From NCBI GenBank assembly GCA_934454585.1, contig CAKSFP010000039.1, positions 1 through 18,714 of the forward strand: a stretch of 18,714 nucleotides of DNA, read 5' to 3'. The notes below the pieces were generated by a model. That model searched no databases, was not told the origin of the DNA, and was given only the letters and a program-made list of their open reading frames with translations. The position numbers and the translations under genes were made by a program. Shown piece by piece: positions 1 to 7,375 of the stretch (the first letter of the stretch is position 1; every line of letters starts with the position of its first letter). This stretch comes from an uncultured Clostridia bacterium (GTDB taxonomy: Bacteria > Bacillota > Clostridia > UMGS1810).

Positions 1-78
1 TTATTTTGAGCGAGCGAGTTCTGCGCTACCGCACAGCTGCCTGAGCGAACCAAAATAAAATATATATCACCGAGCCGT
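1..78 (+). repeat. Palindromic element, loop type 1, cut by the window edge
   Basis: Right part of a flank-conserved palindromic element. Bases 1-8 (TTATTTTG) pair with 51-58 (CAAAATAA), and the shared right flank CGAGCC is at 71-76. The loop contains GAGTTCTGCGCTACCGCA. It matches 18567-18642 at about 70 of 76 positions by eye. The left flank and outer stem lie outside the window. Confidence 0.75.
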
Positions 79-96
79 CATACCGTTTCACATCGA

Positions 97-186
97 GTGA
101 TGAGGTTTGTGCATTATGTGCGTTTTTTTACAACCTCTTGCTGTCAGGTGCTCGGAAAAAAGCGTGCAGAATGTGCAAACGGAGCC
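97..186 (+). repeat. Palindromic element, diverged stem and loop
   Basis: The left arm begins GAGGTTTGTGCATTATGTGC and is followed by a T run. The right arm, about 155-180, runs from an A tract through GTGCAGAATGTGCAAAC and is an imperfect reverse complement. GAGG on the left and GGAGCC on the right echo the common GGCGAGGG and CGAGCC flanks. The loop differs from those of the other copies. The assignment to the family rests on position, size and flanks. Confidence 0.55.
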
Positions 187-190
187 CGAA

Positions 191-208
191 GGCGTATGAA
201 GATACGCC
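191..208. other. Small GC hairpin downstream of the GH105-type gene
   Basis: GGCGTAT (191-197) and ATACGCC (202-208) form a perfect 7-bp stem around GAAG, about 35 bp past the stop of the minus-strand GH105-type gene. A true T tract is lacking in that direction, so it is at most a weak terminator. Confidence 0.35.
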
Positions 209-214
209 GAGCGG

Positions 215-246
215 TGAGGTTTGTGCATTATGTGCGTTTTTTTACA
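215..246 (+). repeat. 32-bp direct repeat (second copy) overlapping the GH105-type stop codon
   Basis: Bases 215-246 repeat 101-132 exactly, 114 bp apart, starting TGAGGTTTGTGCATTATG and ending in a T tract then ACA. The first copy is the left arm of the palindromic element at 97-186. This one is a left half only and supplies the TAA stop (242-244 on the minus strand). Confidence 0.8.
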
Positions 247-2299
247 GCACCTGAATGAGTTCGGATAGGGCGGCAAGTATTATCCCTGTTCCGTGGTCAT
301 CGTTATCAATCGCTCCGAGGTTTACATAATACTCCTCGTCACGCGAATTGCTGCTGCCCATGCAGACATCGTACACATTGCCGTCGGCATCTATCTTGTG
401 CCTTAAAAGTCCGTCATAAGCCTTTTGCGCAACGGCGCGGTATTCATCACCAAGCCAGCCGTGGTTGAGTCCGCGGCAGATGCCGAGGATGAACATCCCC
501 GTGCAGGATGTCTCCGCATAAGAATCCGCACGCGTGAGCACCTGGTGCCACAAGCCGTCGTCATCCTGAAGTGCGGCTATACCCTCGGCAAATTCTCTGT
601 AGAGCTCCAAAAGCTCGTCTCTGCCGTCAATATGCTCCGGCATATTCTCCAGCACATCGGACAGGGTGACGAACACCCAGCCGTTACCCCTGCCCCAGGG
701 GATGTTGTTGGGCGACTGCGTATCGAGAAAATATATATGCGAGAAAATCTTCTTGTCCGCCATCCACAGGCGCTTTTTGAATCCGAGCAGTTGGCGCACG
801 GCTTCGTCAAAATAATATCTGTCGTTTTTTATCAGTCCGAGCCGCACCAGGAACGGGCAACTCATGAAAGTGTCGTCCGACCACATATCCTTGGGGCGAT
901 GATAGGTGCCGTCCTCAAAGCGCGGGATATTCTCCTTTGCTGCTTTTTCAAGGATCTCGATGCACTCAAGCGACTCCGGACTTGATGTAAGCTTGTACAG
1001 CTCGCACATATTCATGCCCATTGTGCCGATGGAATCCAGATCGCCGAGGGCCATGCCTTTTTGAATAAAGGTTGTCTGCCCGAATGTCTCCAGTTCATAG
1101 TGCATATAGTCGCGGAAACGCGCCAGGGTCTGCATGCTCTCGGCGAAATAGTCCGTATAATCGCCGCGGTCGAGCGCACGCCCCGCCTTAAGCAGACCGA
1201 AATGCCCCACCATGAGCGCATAGAACCACTGCGAGTAAAAACAGGTGTCCATGTACGGGCGCACAAAATCGCTCTCTGTGCCGAGTTTCCAAAAAGTCTT
1301 TTTCCAGTCGGCGGTTATGTAAGGATTCTCAAACTGCAGGCTGAGTTCGGGGCCGTAGGGCGTGTCGAGACAGTATTCCGTGCCGAATGTACCCAATGTG
1401 AGCCATTTGTCGCCGACTCCGCGCGCCGAATCCATAAACGGAATACCTATCGGCGCATTCTTGTCAAACTTAAATCCCCATTTCACTCCCTTGAGCGACT
1501 TAACCAGAATGAAGTCGCCGCGCTTTACCTTGAACTGCTGCGGCAAAACCTCCTCGCCGTTTACGGTAACCTTGGTTTTGCAATAGGCGTCTACGGAGAG
1601 CTTGGCGTTTTTAAGTGCAACGGTGAATGCATAGGCGCACACGCCGCTTGCATCGGGGAAGATTTTTTCAAAATCCGTCTCATCCGTGTCGCTCACGGTC
1701 GGGTAGATGTATTTTTTCTTTTCTTTGCCGAATGCCTTGGCATCGTCCTCATCGTCATAGAGCCGCGAAACACCTATGCCGTCCTCATGGGCAAATGCGG
1801 TCAGCGGCGATGTGGCGCGCACATGAGCGATGTAATCCTTCGCCCACATTCTGTACACGCGCACGGACGGCATAAACTCAAAATAAAATCCGTCCACCGC
1901 GCACTGCACCATAAAGACTATCGGGTTTTCGCCCTCTTTCAGCGGCAAATCCGCCCTGACCCATTCATCACGCGGTCTGTCGGTGCAGTCGCACAGAAGT
2001 TTTCCGCCATAGAACACCTTTACGCCGCCGCGCACATTGAGCTTGGCGTCATAGTCCGACACGGACTCGAGCACCGTGCCCACAAAAGCAATGTTTCCCA
2101 CGCGCGCATCGGGATAGAGCACAGAGAGGTCCACACACCGCGGCCCGAGGGTCGGGGCATCGCGCCACACGGGGTCCTTGCGGAACGGCCGATATTCCAC
2201 CATTCCGCGCGGACGGGTTTTAATCATATTGTCGGCGATGATTGTCATCGCCTGCTTTATGTCGGTCGTCACCGACGAGAGAGAATTTTCGAATGTCAT
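242..2299 (-). CDS. GH88/GH105-type unsaturated uronyl hydrolase with a large N-terminal extension
   Basis: A 685-residue protein with no signal peptide, so probably cytoplasmic. The C-terminal half (about 345-685) is an alpha/alpha-barrel domain of the GH105 (YteR/YesR) type. It has the motif WSDDTFMSCPFL (473-484) with a candidate catalytic Asp at 475/476, WGRGNGW (535-541), DDDGLWHQVL (579-588) and the terminal HGTG segment. Family members remove unsaturated galacturonyl or glucuronyl residues from lyase products. Residues 1-340 are extra compared with the usual family length of roughly 350-400 and look beta-rich, perhaps one or two sandwich modules. The start has AAGGAG about 8 bases upstream. 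It is the last gene of the minus-strand cluster, 489 bp after the preceding gene, and may have its own promoter. The family is fairly certain; the exact substrate is not. Confidence 0.85.
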   Translation of the reverse strand: MTFENSLSSVTTDIKQAMTIIADNMIKTRPRGMVEYRPFRKDPVWRDAPTLGPRCVDLSVLYPDARVGNIAFVGTVLESVSDYDAKLNVRGGVKVFYGGKLLCDCTDRPRDEWVRADLPLKEGENPIVFMVQCAVDGFYFEFMPSVRVYRMWAKDYIAHVRATSPLTAFAHEDGIGVSRLYDDEDDAKAFGKEKKKYIYPTVSDTDETDFEKIFPDASGVCAYAFTVALKNAKLSVDAYCKTKVTVNGEEVLPQQFKVKRGDFILVKSLKGVKWGFKFDKNAPIGIPFMDSARGVGDKWLTLGTFGTEYCLDTPYGPELSLQFENPYITADWKKTFWKLGTESDFVRPYMDTCFYSQWFYALMVGHFGLLKAGRALDRGDYTDYFAESMQTLARFRDYMHYELETFGQTTFIQKGMALGDLDSIGTMGMNMCELYKLTSSPESLECIEILEKAAKENIPRFEDGTYHRPKDMWSDDTFMSCPFLVRLGLIKNDRYYFDEAVRQLLGFKKRLWMADKKIFSHIYFLDTQSPNNIPWGRGNGWVFVTLSDVLENMPEHIDGRDELLELYREFAEGIAALQDDDGLWHQVLTRADSYAETSCTGMFILGICRGLNHGWLGDEYRAVAQKAYDGLLRHKIDADGNVYDVCMGSSNSRDEEYYVNLGAIDNDDHGTGIILAALSELIQVL

Positions 2300-2417
2300 G
2301 TTTTTGTCTCCTTAACACAATGTATATTAGCCGTTTGTAGAATTACTAAAATGCACATCTTAGGCGCGTTTCAATTTCATAAGCAGGTTTAGTTTTCTCC
2401 ACTTCATGAATCCCACC

Positions 2418-2473
2418 ACCGCCTTTTTCACATGATTATTATTTTTTTACAAAAATAATAATCAGTGGGCGGT
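2418..2473. repeat. AT-rich perfect palindrome with an outer GC helix
   Basis: TGATTATTATTTTT (2433-2446) and AAAAATAATAATCA (2451-2464) form a 14-bp perfect stem around TTAC. CAC (2429-2431) with GTG (2465-2467) and ACCGCC (2418-2423) with GGCGGT (2468-2473) extend it, leaving a T5 bulge. It lies between the two last genes of the cluster. The function is unknown; it lacks the GGCGAGGG and CGAGCC flanks of the main palindrome family. Confidence 0.6.
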
Positions 2474-2476
2474 CCC

Positions 2477-2575
2477 CCTCCCTTTAAGGCAAGGGAGGCT
2501 TTCACCATAGCACAAACTATCGCCCGAGCGAAAGGCGCCCTTGCTAAAGGGAGCTGTCACCGTAGGTGACTGAGG
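2477..2575 (-). repeat. CCCTCAGTCA-type intergenic repeat (family 2)
   Basis: Three hairpins in a row: CCTCCCTT/AAGGGAGG (2477-2498), CCCTT/AAGGG near 2538-2551, and GTCACC-GTA-GGTGAC (2556-2570). Read on the minus strand it gives CCCTCAGTCA, a hairpin, then TGACAGCTCCC, the same order as the copies at 18456 and 18660. The 2300-2788 gap holds this, the AT palindrome before it and the promoter candidate after it; I see no gene in it. Confidence 0.7.
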
Positions 2576-2648
2576 GATTCAAAAAATGAAAAAAGTTATC
2601 CACAATTTTCAGTTCGTAATTTTACAATTACCTAACATGTCCACTGTA

Positions 2649-2683
2649 ATTATACATTTTTTCGAAATGTTTCAACAGAAACA
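2649..2683 (-). promoter_or_regulatory. Candidate promoter and dyad upstream of the GH105-type gene
   Basis: On the minus strand TTGAAA (2675-2670) and TATAAT (2654-2649) are separated by 15 bases, slightly short. The -35 box lies in a dyad TGTTTC-AACA-GAAACA (2668-2683) that could be an operator. It would give a leader of about 340 bases crossing the family 2 repeat. A weaker alternative is TTGAAT-17-TAACAT at 2745-2717. Confidence 0.35.
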
Positions 2684-2788
2684 AAATTCGGTTTTTTTAG
2701 TCCGAATCTCATTTTAATGTTATCACGGATTTGCGGGAGATTCAACTGACATTATCTTTGTTTTGGGTGACAATATCGTTCGCCGCGG

Positions 2789-3949
2789 TTAATTAAGCGT
2801 TGCCGGCGTTGCAAGAATCGGTTTCAGGCTGTCGTATTCCATGACATATGCCGCAAAGCGGTTGTTCTCGTCAGCGCTGCCGAGACTGAGCGGAATTGTG
2901 TTTTCATATGCCGCGTCGGATACTTTGCCCATGTCGCACCGAACCATGCCGTTGCTGTCATATTCGGCGAGCACTGCCATGTAGGTCTTTTTGTTCGGCA
3001 TGGCGGTCGGGGTGATTATCCTTGCGGTCGTGCTTGCCGTGCCGTCCGTAACGGTTATGTCGTCTGCCGATGCGCTGAGCGCGGCGTCATATTTGCCCTC
3101 GTATGCAAGCCATGAGAGGTTGTCGATGCCGACAGTAATATCGCCGGCATTAGTGGTTTGCGGAATCCTGAAACGAATTCCGGACATATATGCAAGCCTA
3201 TCGCTACTGTCTGATGATGAGTATGAGCCGGTTTTGGCAACGGATGAATCCGCCACTGCACCATAGAATTTGTTATCAATATAAAAAGTCATATAATCAT
3301 GTGCACCATTGCTGCCAAACACTATTTTTACATTGACATATTTATTATAAGACAAATTCCCGTAGCCGGTCGGGGTGGTAAAGTCCGAAATATCTGCTAC
3401 TTTGTGCAATCCTTTCATGCAATTCTGCGTTGTATTAAGCATAAGCTTCCATGTATTGTCGGATTCACCTTTTGCCACTGCCAGCAATGTTGACTTACTG
3501 GCGGATAATTGATTTAATTTGCCGGTTTCGGATGCTGCTCCCCACATCGTCATATAAGCATCAGCATCGCTTATGGACGAGGCAACACTTTCTACCGTTA
3601 TATCCATTGAGATAACATGGGTGTACTTGCGGAATAATGCTTTGTAAGTATTATTGTCTTGTACATACTGTTTTGTTTTATATGTGTCATCAAGATTGCC
3701 GAGCAATATTCCCGTGCCTAAGGCATATGTCGTAGATCTGAGATTCATGACACCACCGTCAAATGTCGTTGTTGCTTTTCCTATGAATATGTTATCCTTG
3801 CTGGCGGTGGCAGTAGGTGAATAAAACTCCGGCGCAGTCGAAAAATCCGTAAATGGCACAACCTCTTTCACAGCCGCCGCATTTGCGCCGACAGCGGAAA
3901 AACACATAATCAAAGTTATCAAAATTGCGGTTAATCTGAATTTTTTCAT
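2789..3949 (-). CDS. Secreted protein with a LamG-like module (shorter paralogue)
   Basis: A 386-residue protein starting MKKFRLTAILITLIMCFSAV, a clear signal peptide ending near ANA (22-24). The start at 3949 has GAAGGAGG 4-8 bases upstream; the frame is open to 4039, but the extra 30 residues would precede the signal peptide and have no ribosome site. Residues about 30-282 match residues about 34-262 of the next gene upstream (VPFTDFS, FRKYTHV, DNTWKLMLNTT, DYMTFYIDNKFYG). The YIDNKFYG strand pair is typical of LamG/concanavalin-like folds, suggesting carbohydrate binding. A C-terminal module (about 290-386) ends EYDSLKPILATP, like the WDSL.PL tails of other clostridial secreted proteins. 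There is no SLH or sortase motif. The middle looks more AT-rich than its neighbours. Function is inferred from the fold and location only. Confidence 0.8.
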   Translation of the reverse strand: MKKFRLTAILITLIMCFSAVGANAAAVKEVVPFTDFSTAPEFYSPTATASKDNIFIGKATTTFDGGVMNLRSTTYALGTGILLGNLDDTYKTKQYVQDNNTYKALFRKYTHVISMDITVESVASSISDADAYMTMWGAASETGKLNQLSASKSTLLAVAKGESDNTWKLMLNTTQNCMKGLHKVADISDFTTPTGYGNLSYNKYVNVKIVFGSNGAHDYMTFYIDNKFYGAVADSSVAKTGSYSSSDSSDRLAYMSGIRFRIPQTTNAGDITVGIDNLSWLAYEGKYDAALSASADDITVTDGTASTTARIITPTAMPNKKTYMAVLAEYDSNGMVRCDMGKVSDAAYENTIPLSLGSADENNRFAAYVMEYDSLKPILATPATLN

Positions 3950-3971
3950 AATAAAACCTCCTTCATTGGTT

Positions 3972-4178
3972 AGGCGAGGGTTGGTGTATTTCATTTTGAA
4001 TGAGTTCCGCGCAGATGTGCGCAGAAAGTACTCCGTCAAAGGATGTGTATGTGTTTTTTATTCTTAGGCGACGAGTTCAGCGCTACTGCACTGCTGTCCG
4101 AGGAGCAAGAATAAAAAACACATACACAGACGGCACAAGTTTTCTTGCGTGCAAAATAAAATACACCCGTCCGAGCCA
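3972..4178 (+). repeat. Palindromic element, loop type 1, interrupted by a second element
   Basis: The left flank GGCGAGGG (3973-3980) is followed by the arm GGTGTATTTCATTTTG (3983-3998). The partner CAAAATAAAATACACC (4152-4167) matches at 15 of 16 positions, and the right flank CGAGCC ends at 4177. The loop starts with the type 1 motif GAGTTCCGCGC, but the arms are about 150 bp apart because another hairpin element occupies 4033-4133. It fills the gap between the two LamG-like genes and ends just past the stop of the larger one. Confidence 0.7.
4033..4133 (+). repeat. Inner palindromic element nested in the 3972-4178 copy
   Basis: A 22-bp perfect inverted repeat (4044-4065 with 4107-4128, starting TGTGTATGTGTTTT) plus CCGTC (4033-4037) pairing with GACGG (4129-4133). 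The loop carries GAGTTCAGCGCTACTGCA, close to the loops at 1-78 and 18547-18642, but the stem sequence differs from theirs. The motif TTGTGCCGTCTGT, antisense here, recurs in sense at 18392. Confidence 0.75.
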
Positions 4179-4194
4179 ATACACATTTTCAAAA

Positions 4195-6459
4195 TCACTT
4201 GCCTACGGGCGCAAGGCTGCCCTGCGCCCACACGCAAACATCAAAATCATTTGCGCTGTCCGCCGCACTCATGCCGAGCGGCACATCGACCCACTCGTCA
4301 CGCGACGGCACTGTAACGGGCACGCAGACCATGTTTTCGATAATCCTGTCGCCGCCCGACTCGCCGTACTCACCCATGAGCACATACAGAGCCTTTTGCT
4401 CGCCAGACACATTGCGTATGCGCACGGTGCACGACGCACCGTCTGCGCCGAGGATTACCCCGCCCGTGCGCACCGTCAGCGCATCGCCGCCGGTGCGGAA
4501 GCCGAACTCGCCCCCGCCGGACAGATATGTGCCGAAAACATCGCGGCAGTCTGCCGAGAGCGACACGGCGTAGTCTTTTTGCGAGTCGAAACCGCCGTCG
4601 GGCGGCGCAACGGCAAGCGTGCAGCTGTCCGTCTGAGAGATGCGCTCTGCACCCACAACTTCGCCGCCGACAGATATCATTCCGTCAAAATCGCCGAAGA
4701 AAACAGGCGAGGAAAATCTGATTTTCACACTGTCCGTCGGCTCGGCGGAATCGGTAAAACTCTCAACCTCAAACGGCGACACGCCGTCTATGTAGGCATA
4801 CGCCTCAAAATCATCTATCCCCACGGAGATGTAGTTCTGCGCGCCGAGCCGTATCTCGTTGGCGGCGTTGAGCCCTGTCACGGCAATGTTTTTGTACGCC
4901 GCGCCGTCAACATAGTAGCTGACCGTGCCGCTGCCGTTTGAGCCGACATCGATAACAATAGTCACAGAGACCCATCTGCCCGTGCCGGCGTCAAAAATCG
5001 GTGTGCCCGTGCGCGGTGAGTTGACCGCAAGCGATTCTTCGCTGCCTATCTTAACCGTCGCACCCTTGCCGCAGATTGAAAAAAGCCTTTTGCGCGTTGC
5101 GCCCTCGGACGAACCCGCCACGGACGAATACGACAGACCGATCTCGCCGAACGATGTGTCGTCATCGGCAGAGAGAATGTTCATTTTGCCGCTTATCACA
5201 AGCTTGTACGGCTTGGAGTCCGCAATTGCGCCGAGCAACTCGTCCGGGTAGTGCAGAAGCAGCTTTGACATGCTGTTGGCGCTCTGCACGGCGGATATGT
5301 AGCCGTCATTCTGCGTAAACTGACAGTAACTCCAAAGCGACTTGTCAAAACCGTCGTCAAAGGTCTGTTTCGGCATGAGCACCGTCCTCTCGGCAAACTT
5401 CACCGACACAAAGTCATAGCTTTCGCCGTTTGAACAAATCCCTGCCGCATTCACGGCGGCATCGTCGAGCGATATGGTGAAATTCGGCTTTTGTATGCCG
5501 CTTATCACCACGCCGAACTGGTCGTCACATATGCGGATGTTAGCCGCGTCCGCCGGAGAGCCGTCAATGAGTATGTGCTCCCTCACACCGTCCGTCACCG
5601 CATCCGCAAAAGTTACGCGATACTCCGAGTTATCCGTTTTCTCTATATTTCTTATGCTCCACGCCGCGGCGGATGTGTCGTAAGCCATGTAGGACACATT
5701 CTCAAAGGTCGCCTTGGCGCCCGTTGCGGCGCGGAAACGAATGCCCGTCATGCGGTAGAGCCTGTAGTCGCCCGTTTCGTAAGCGTCGGTTGTGCCGTAG
5801 TACACCCCGTTCACGAAAAAATGCATATAGTCTTTTTCGCCCTCGGAGTGCATTACAACCGCCAGTGACACGCTCTCGCCGAAAGCGAGATTGTCGCACC
5901 CGTCCGGGGTGAGGTACGAATCAAGCTTTGCCATTTTGCCGTCCGCATCGCCCGTGGTGTTGAGCGACAGCCGCCAGGTGCCGTCCTCACTGCCGCGGCT
6001 TGCGCAGACAAGCGTTGAGCGCACATTGCTCAGGTTGGCTTTTGCCGCACCGCTGCTCACCGCTCCGTTGAATGTCATGCGCGCTGAGTCGGTGTCAAGC
6101 TGATTCACGGTAAAACGCGCGGTGAACACATGGGTGTACCTTGAAAAAACATCTTTCATTACATCGTCTTCCGGCGCATAGTTGGCGGTTCTGTACGCCT
6201 CGTCCAGTCCGCCGAGCATGAAACCGCAGCCGGACGGATAACTCTTGCCGACGGAATCCACCGTGAGTACTCCGCCGGTAAAACTTGAACTGCCGCTGAT
6301 GAATGTTCCGCCGTCCGCAACGAGCGTCGGTGCGGAGGAAAAATCGGTGAGCGGCACTGCGGCTATTCTGCCGCCGTCATCGGCGAATACGGCATTGCCG
6401 CACGGCAGAGCCGTGAGCACAAGCGCAAGAATAAAAGAAAATATCCTTTTGGTTTTCAA
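4195..6459 (-). CDS. Large secreted protein with LamG-like and Ig-like modules
   Basis: A 754-residue protein with a TTG start (6459) behind AGGGGGG, and a signal peptide KTKRIFSFILALVLTALPCG cleaved near VFA-DD (about 27). Visible layout: LamG-like module about 34-262 shared with the 386-residue neighbour (VPLTDFS, FSRYTHV, DGTWRLSLNTT, DYMHFFVNGVYYG); an SbsA/Big_5-like Ig unit about 266-355; a second LamG-like module about 365-556 (GRWVSVTIVIDVG, VSYYVDGAAY); a second Ig unit about 560-656 (DSVKIRFSSPV through YAVSLSADCRDVFGTYL); and a C-terminal module ending FDVCVWAQGSLAPV. No catalytic signature was recognised, so binding or structural work at the cell surface is inferred. It starts 15 bp after the permease stop, so it is in the importer operon. 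The Ig and LamG calls are by eye. Confidence 0.82.
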   Translation of the reverse strand: MKTKRIFSFILALVLTALPCGNAVFADDGGRIAAVPLTDFSSAPTLVADGGTFISGSSSFTGGVLTVDSVGKSYPSGCGFMLGGLDEAYRTANYAPEDDVMKDVFSRYTHVFTARFTVNQLDTDSARMTFNGAVSSGAAKANLSNVRSTLVCASRGSEDGTWRLSLNTTGDADGKMAKLDSYLTPDGCDNLAFGESVSLAVVMHSEGEKDYMHFFVNGVYYGTTDAYETGDYRLYRMTGIRFRAATGAKATFENVSYMAYDTSAAAWSIRNIEKTDNSEYRVTFADAVTDGVREHILIDGSPADAANIRICDDQFGVVISGIQKPNFTISLDDAAVNAAGICSNGESYDFVSVKFAERTVLMPKQTFDDGFDKSLWSYCQFTQNDGYISAVQSANSMSKLLLHYPDELLGAIADSKPYKLVISGKMNILSADDDTSFGEIGLSYSSVAGSSEGATRKRLFSICGKGATVKIGSEESLAVNSPRTGTPIFDAGTGRWVSVTIVIDVGSNGSGTVSYYVDGAAYKNIAVTGLNAANEIRLGAQNYISVGIDDFEAYAYIDGVSPFEVESFTDSAEPTDSVKIRFSSPVFFGDFDGMISVGGEVVGAERISQTDSCTLAVAPPDGGFDSQKDYAVSLSADCRDVFGTYLSGGGEFGFRTGGDALTVRTGGVILGADGASCTVRIRNVSGEQKALYVLMGEYGESGGDRIIENMVCVPVTVPSRDEWVDVPLGMSAADSANDFDVCVWAQGSLAPVGK

Positions 6460-6474
6460 TATAAATCCCCCCTA

Positions 6475-7362
6475 TCATCCCTTGACCGCGCCGACCATGA
6501 TGCCCTTTACAAAATACTTCTGCAAAAACGGGTATACGCAGAGTATGGGCAGAGTGGCGACCACTATGGTGGCGTACTTGACCGTCTCGGACACACGCTG
6601 AGCGTCGCCGCTGTCCATGTTCATGCCGGCTGTCATGTTCTCGGTGCTGTTTGCTATGAGAATCTCGCGCAGAAACAGCTGCAAGGGATAGAGCTTTCTG
6701 TCGCGCAGATAGATGAGCGCGTCGAACCATGCATTCCACCGCGCCACGCCGTAGTAGAGTATCATAACCGCTATTACCGGCATGGAGAGCGGCAAGACTA
6801 TGCGCAGCAGCACCACAACGCTGTTTGCGCCGTCAATCTCGGCAGATTCCTCAAGGCTTGATGGGATTGCCGCAAAGTTGGTTCGCATGATGAACAGATT
6901 CCATGTGCTGATCAGCGTGGGCATGATTATGGAAAGCCGTGTGTTGTACAGACCGATTTTCTTCACAAGCAGAAATGTCGGGATGAGTCCGCCGCTGAAG
7001 AACATCGTGAGCAGCACCATGGGCAGCAGCACTCTGTTCCAGAAAAAATCTTTCCGCGCGAGCACATATGCGCCGAGCGAAGTCATAAACAGGTTGAGCG
7101 CAGTGCCGACTATTACATAAAAGAGAGTGTTGGCATAGCCGAGCCACACCTCGGAGTTGTCCAGCACGGCGCTGTATGCCGCAGTGGAAAACCCGAGCGA
7201 ACCCCACAGCGCGCCGCGGTGCACCTCCAGTGCAGCTGAATCCGAGAATGACGCAAACACGACATACAAAAACGGATACAGGCACAACAGCGCAACAAGC
7301 GTGAGCAAAATCACATTGACGGCGTCAAAGGTGACGCTGCCGATACTTTTTTTCCTTATCAT
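6475..7362 (-). CDS. Carbohydrate ABC transporter permease, YtcP/MalG type
   Basis: A 295-residue inner-membrane protein with about six hydrophobic segments (near 15-37, 77-100, 110-133, 142-160, 190-205, 263-280). The cytoplasmic EAA loop is at 171-191 (EESAEIDGANSVVVLLRIVLP), the contact site for the ATPase. Length and sequence (FFSGGLIPTFLL, WNAWFDALIYLRD) are typical of the CUT1 oligosaccharide permeases found with LplB. It starts 13 bp after the first permease stop with GGAGGGG upstream. No ATPase gene is nearby; such importers commonly borrow a shared MsmX-type ATPase. Substrate cannot be read from the sequence. Confidence 0.95.
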   Translation of the reverse strand: MIRKKSIGSVTFDAVNVILLTLVALLCLYPFLYVVFASFSDSAALEVHRGALWGSLGFSTAAYSAVLDNSEVWLGYANTLFYVIVGTALNLFMTSLGAYVLARKDFFWNRVLLPMVLLTMFFSGGLIPTFLLVKKIGLYNTRLSIIMPTLISTWNLFIMRTNFAAIPSSLEESAEIDGANSVVVLLRIVLPLSMPVIAVMILYYGVARWNAWFDALIYLRDRKLYPLQLFLREILIANSTENMTAGMNMDSGDAQRVSETVKYATIVVATLPILCVYPFLQKYFVKGIMVGAVKG

Positions 7363-7375
7363 AATATGTCCCCTC

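Noticed and set aside
1061..2392. Long open frame on the plus strand opposite the GH105-type gene
   Set aside because: It is antisense to a well-supported gene, is rich in Arg, His and Cys without any recognisable domain, and has no ribosome site. Similar antisense frames at 4000-4941 and 17369-18415 were dismissed for the same reasons.
3950..4039. Upstream ATG at 4039 for the smaller LamG-like protein
   Set aside because: It would put 30 residues before a clear signal peptide and has no ribosome site, while the ATG at 3949 has GAAGGAGG.
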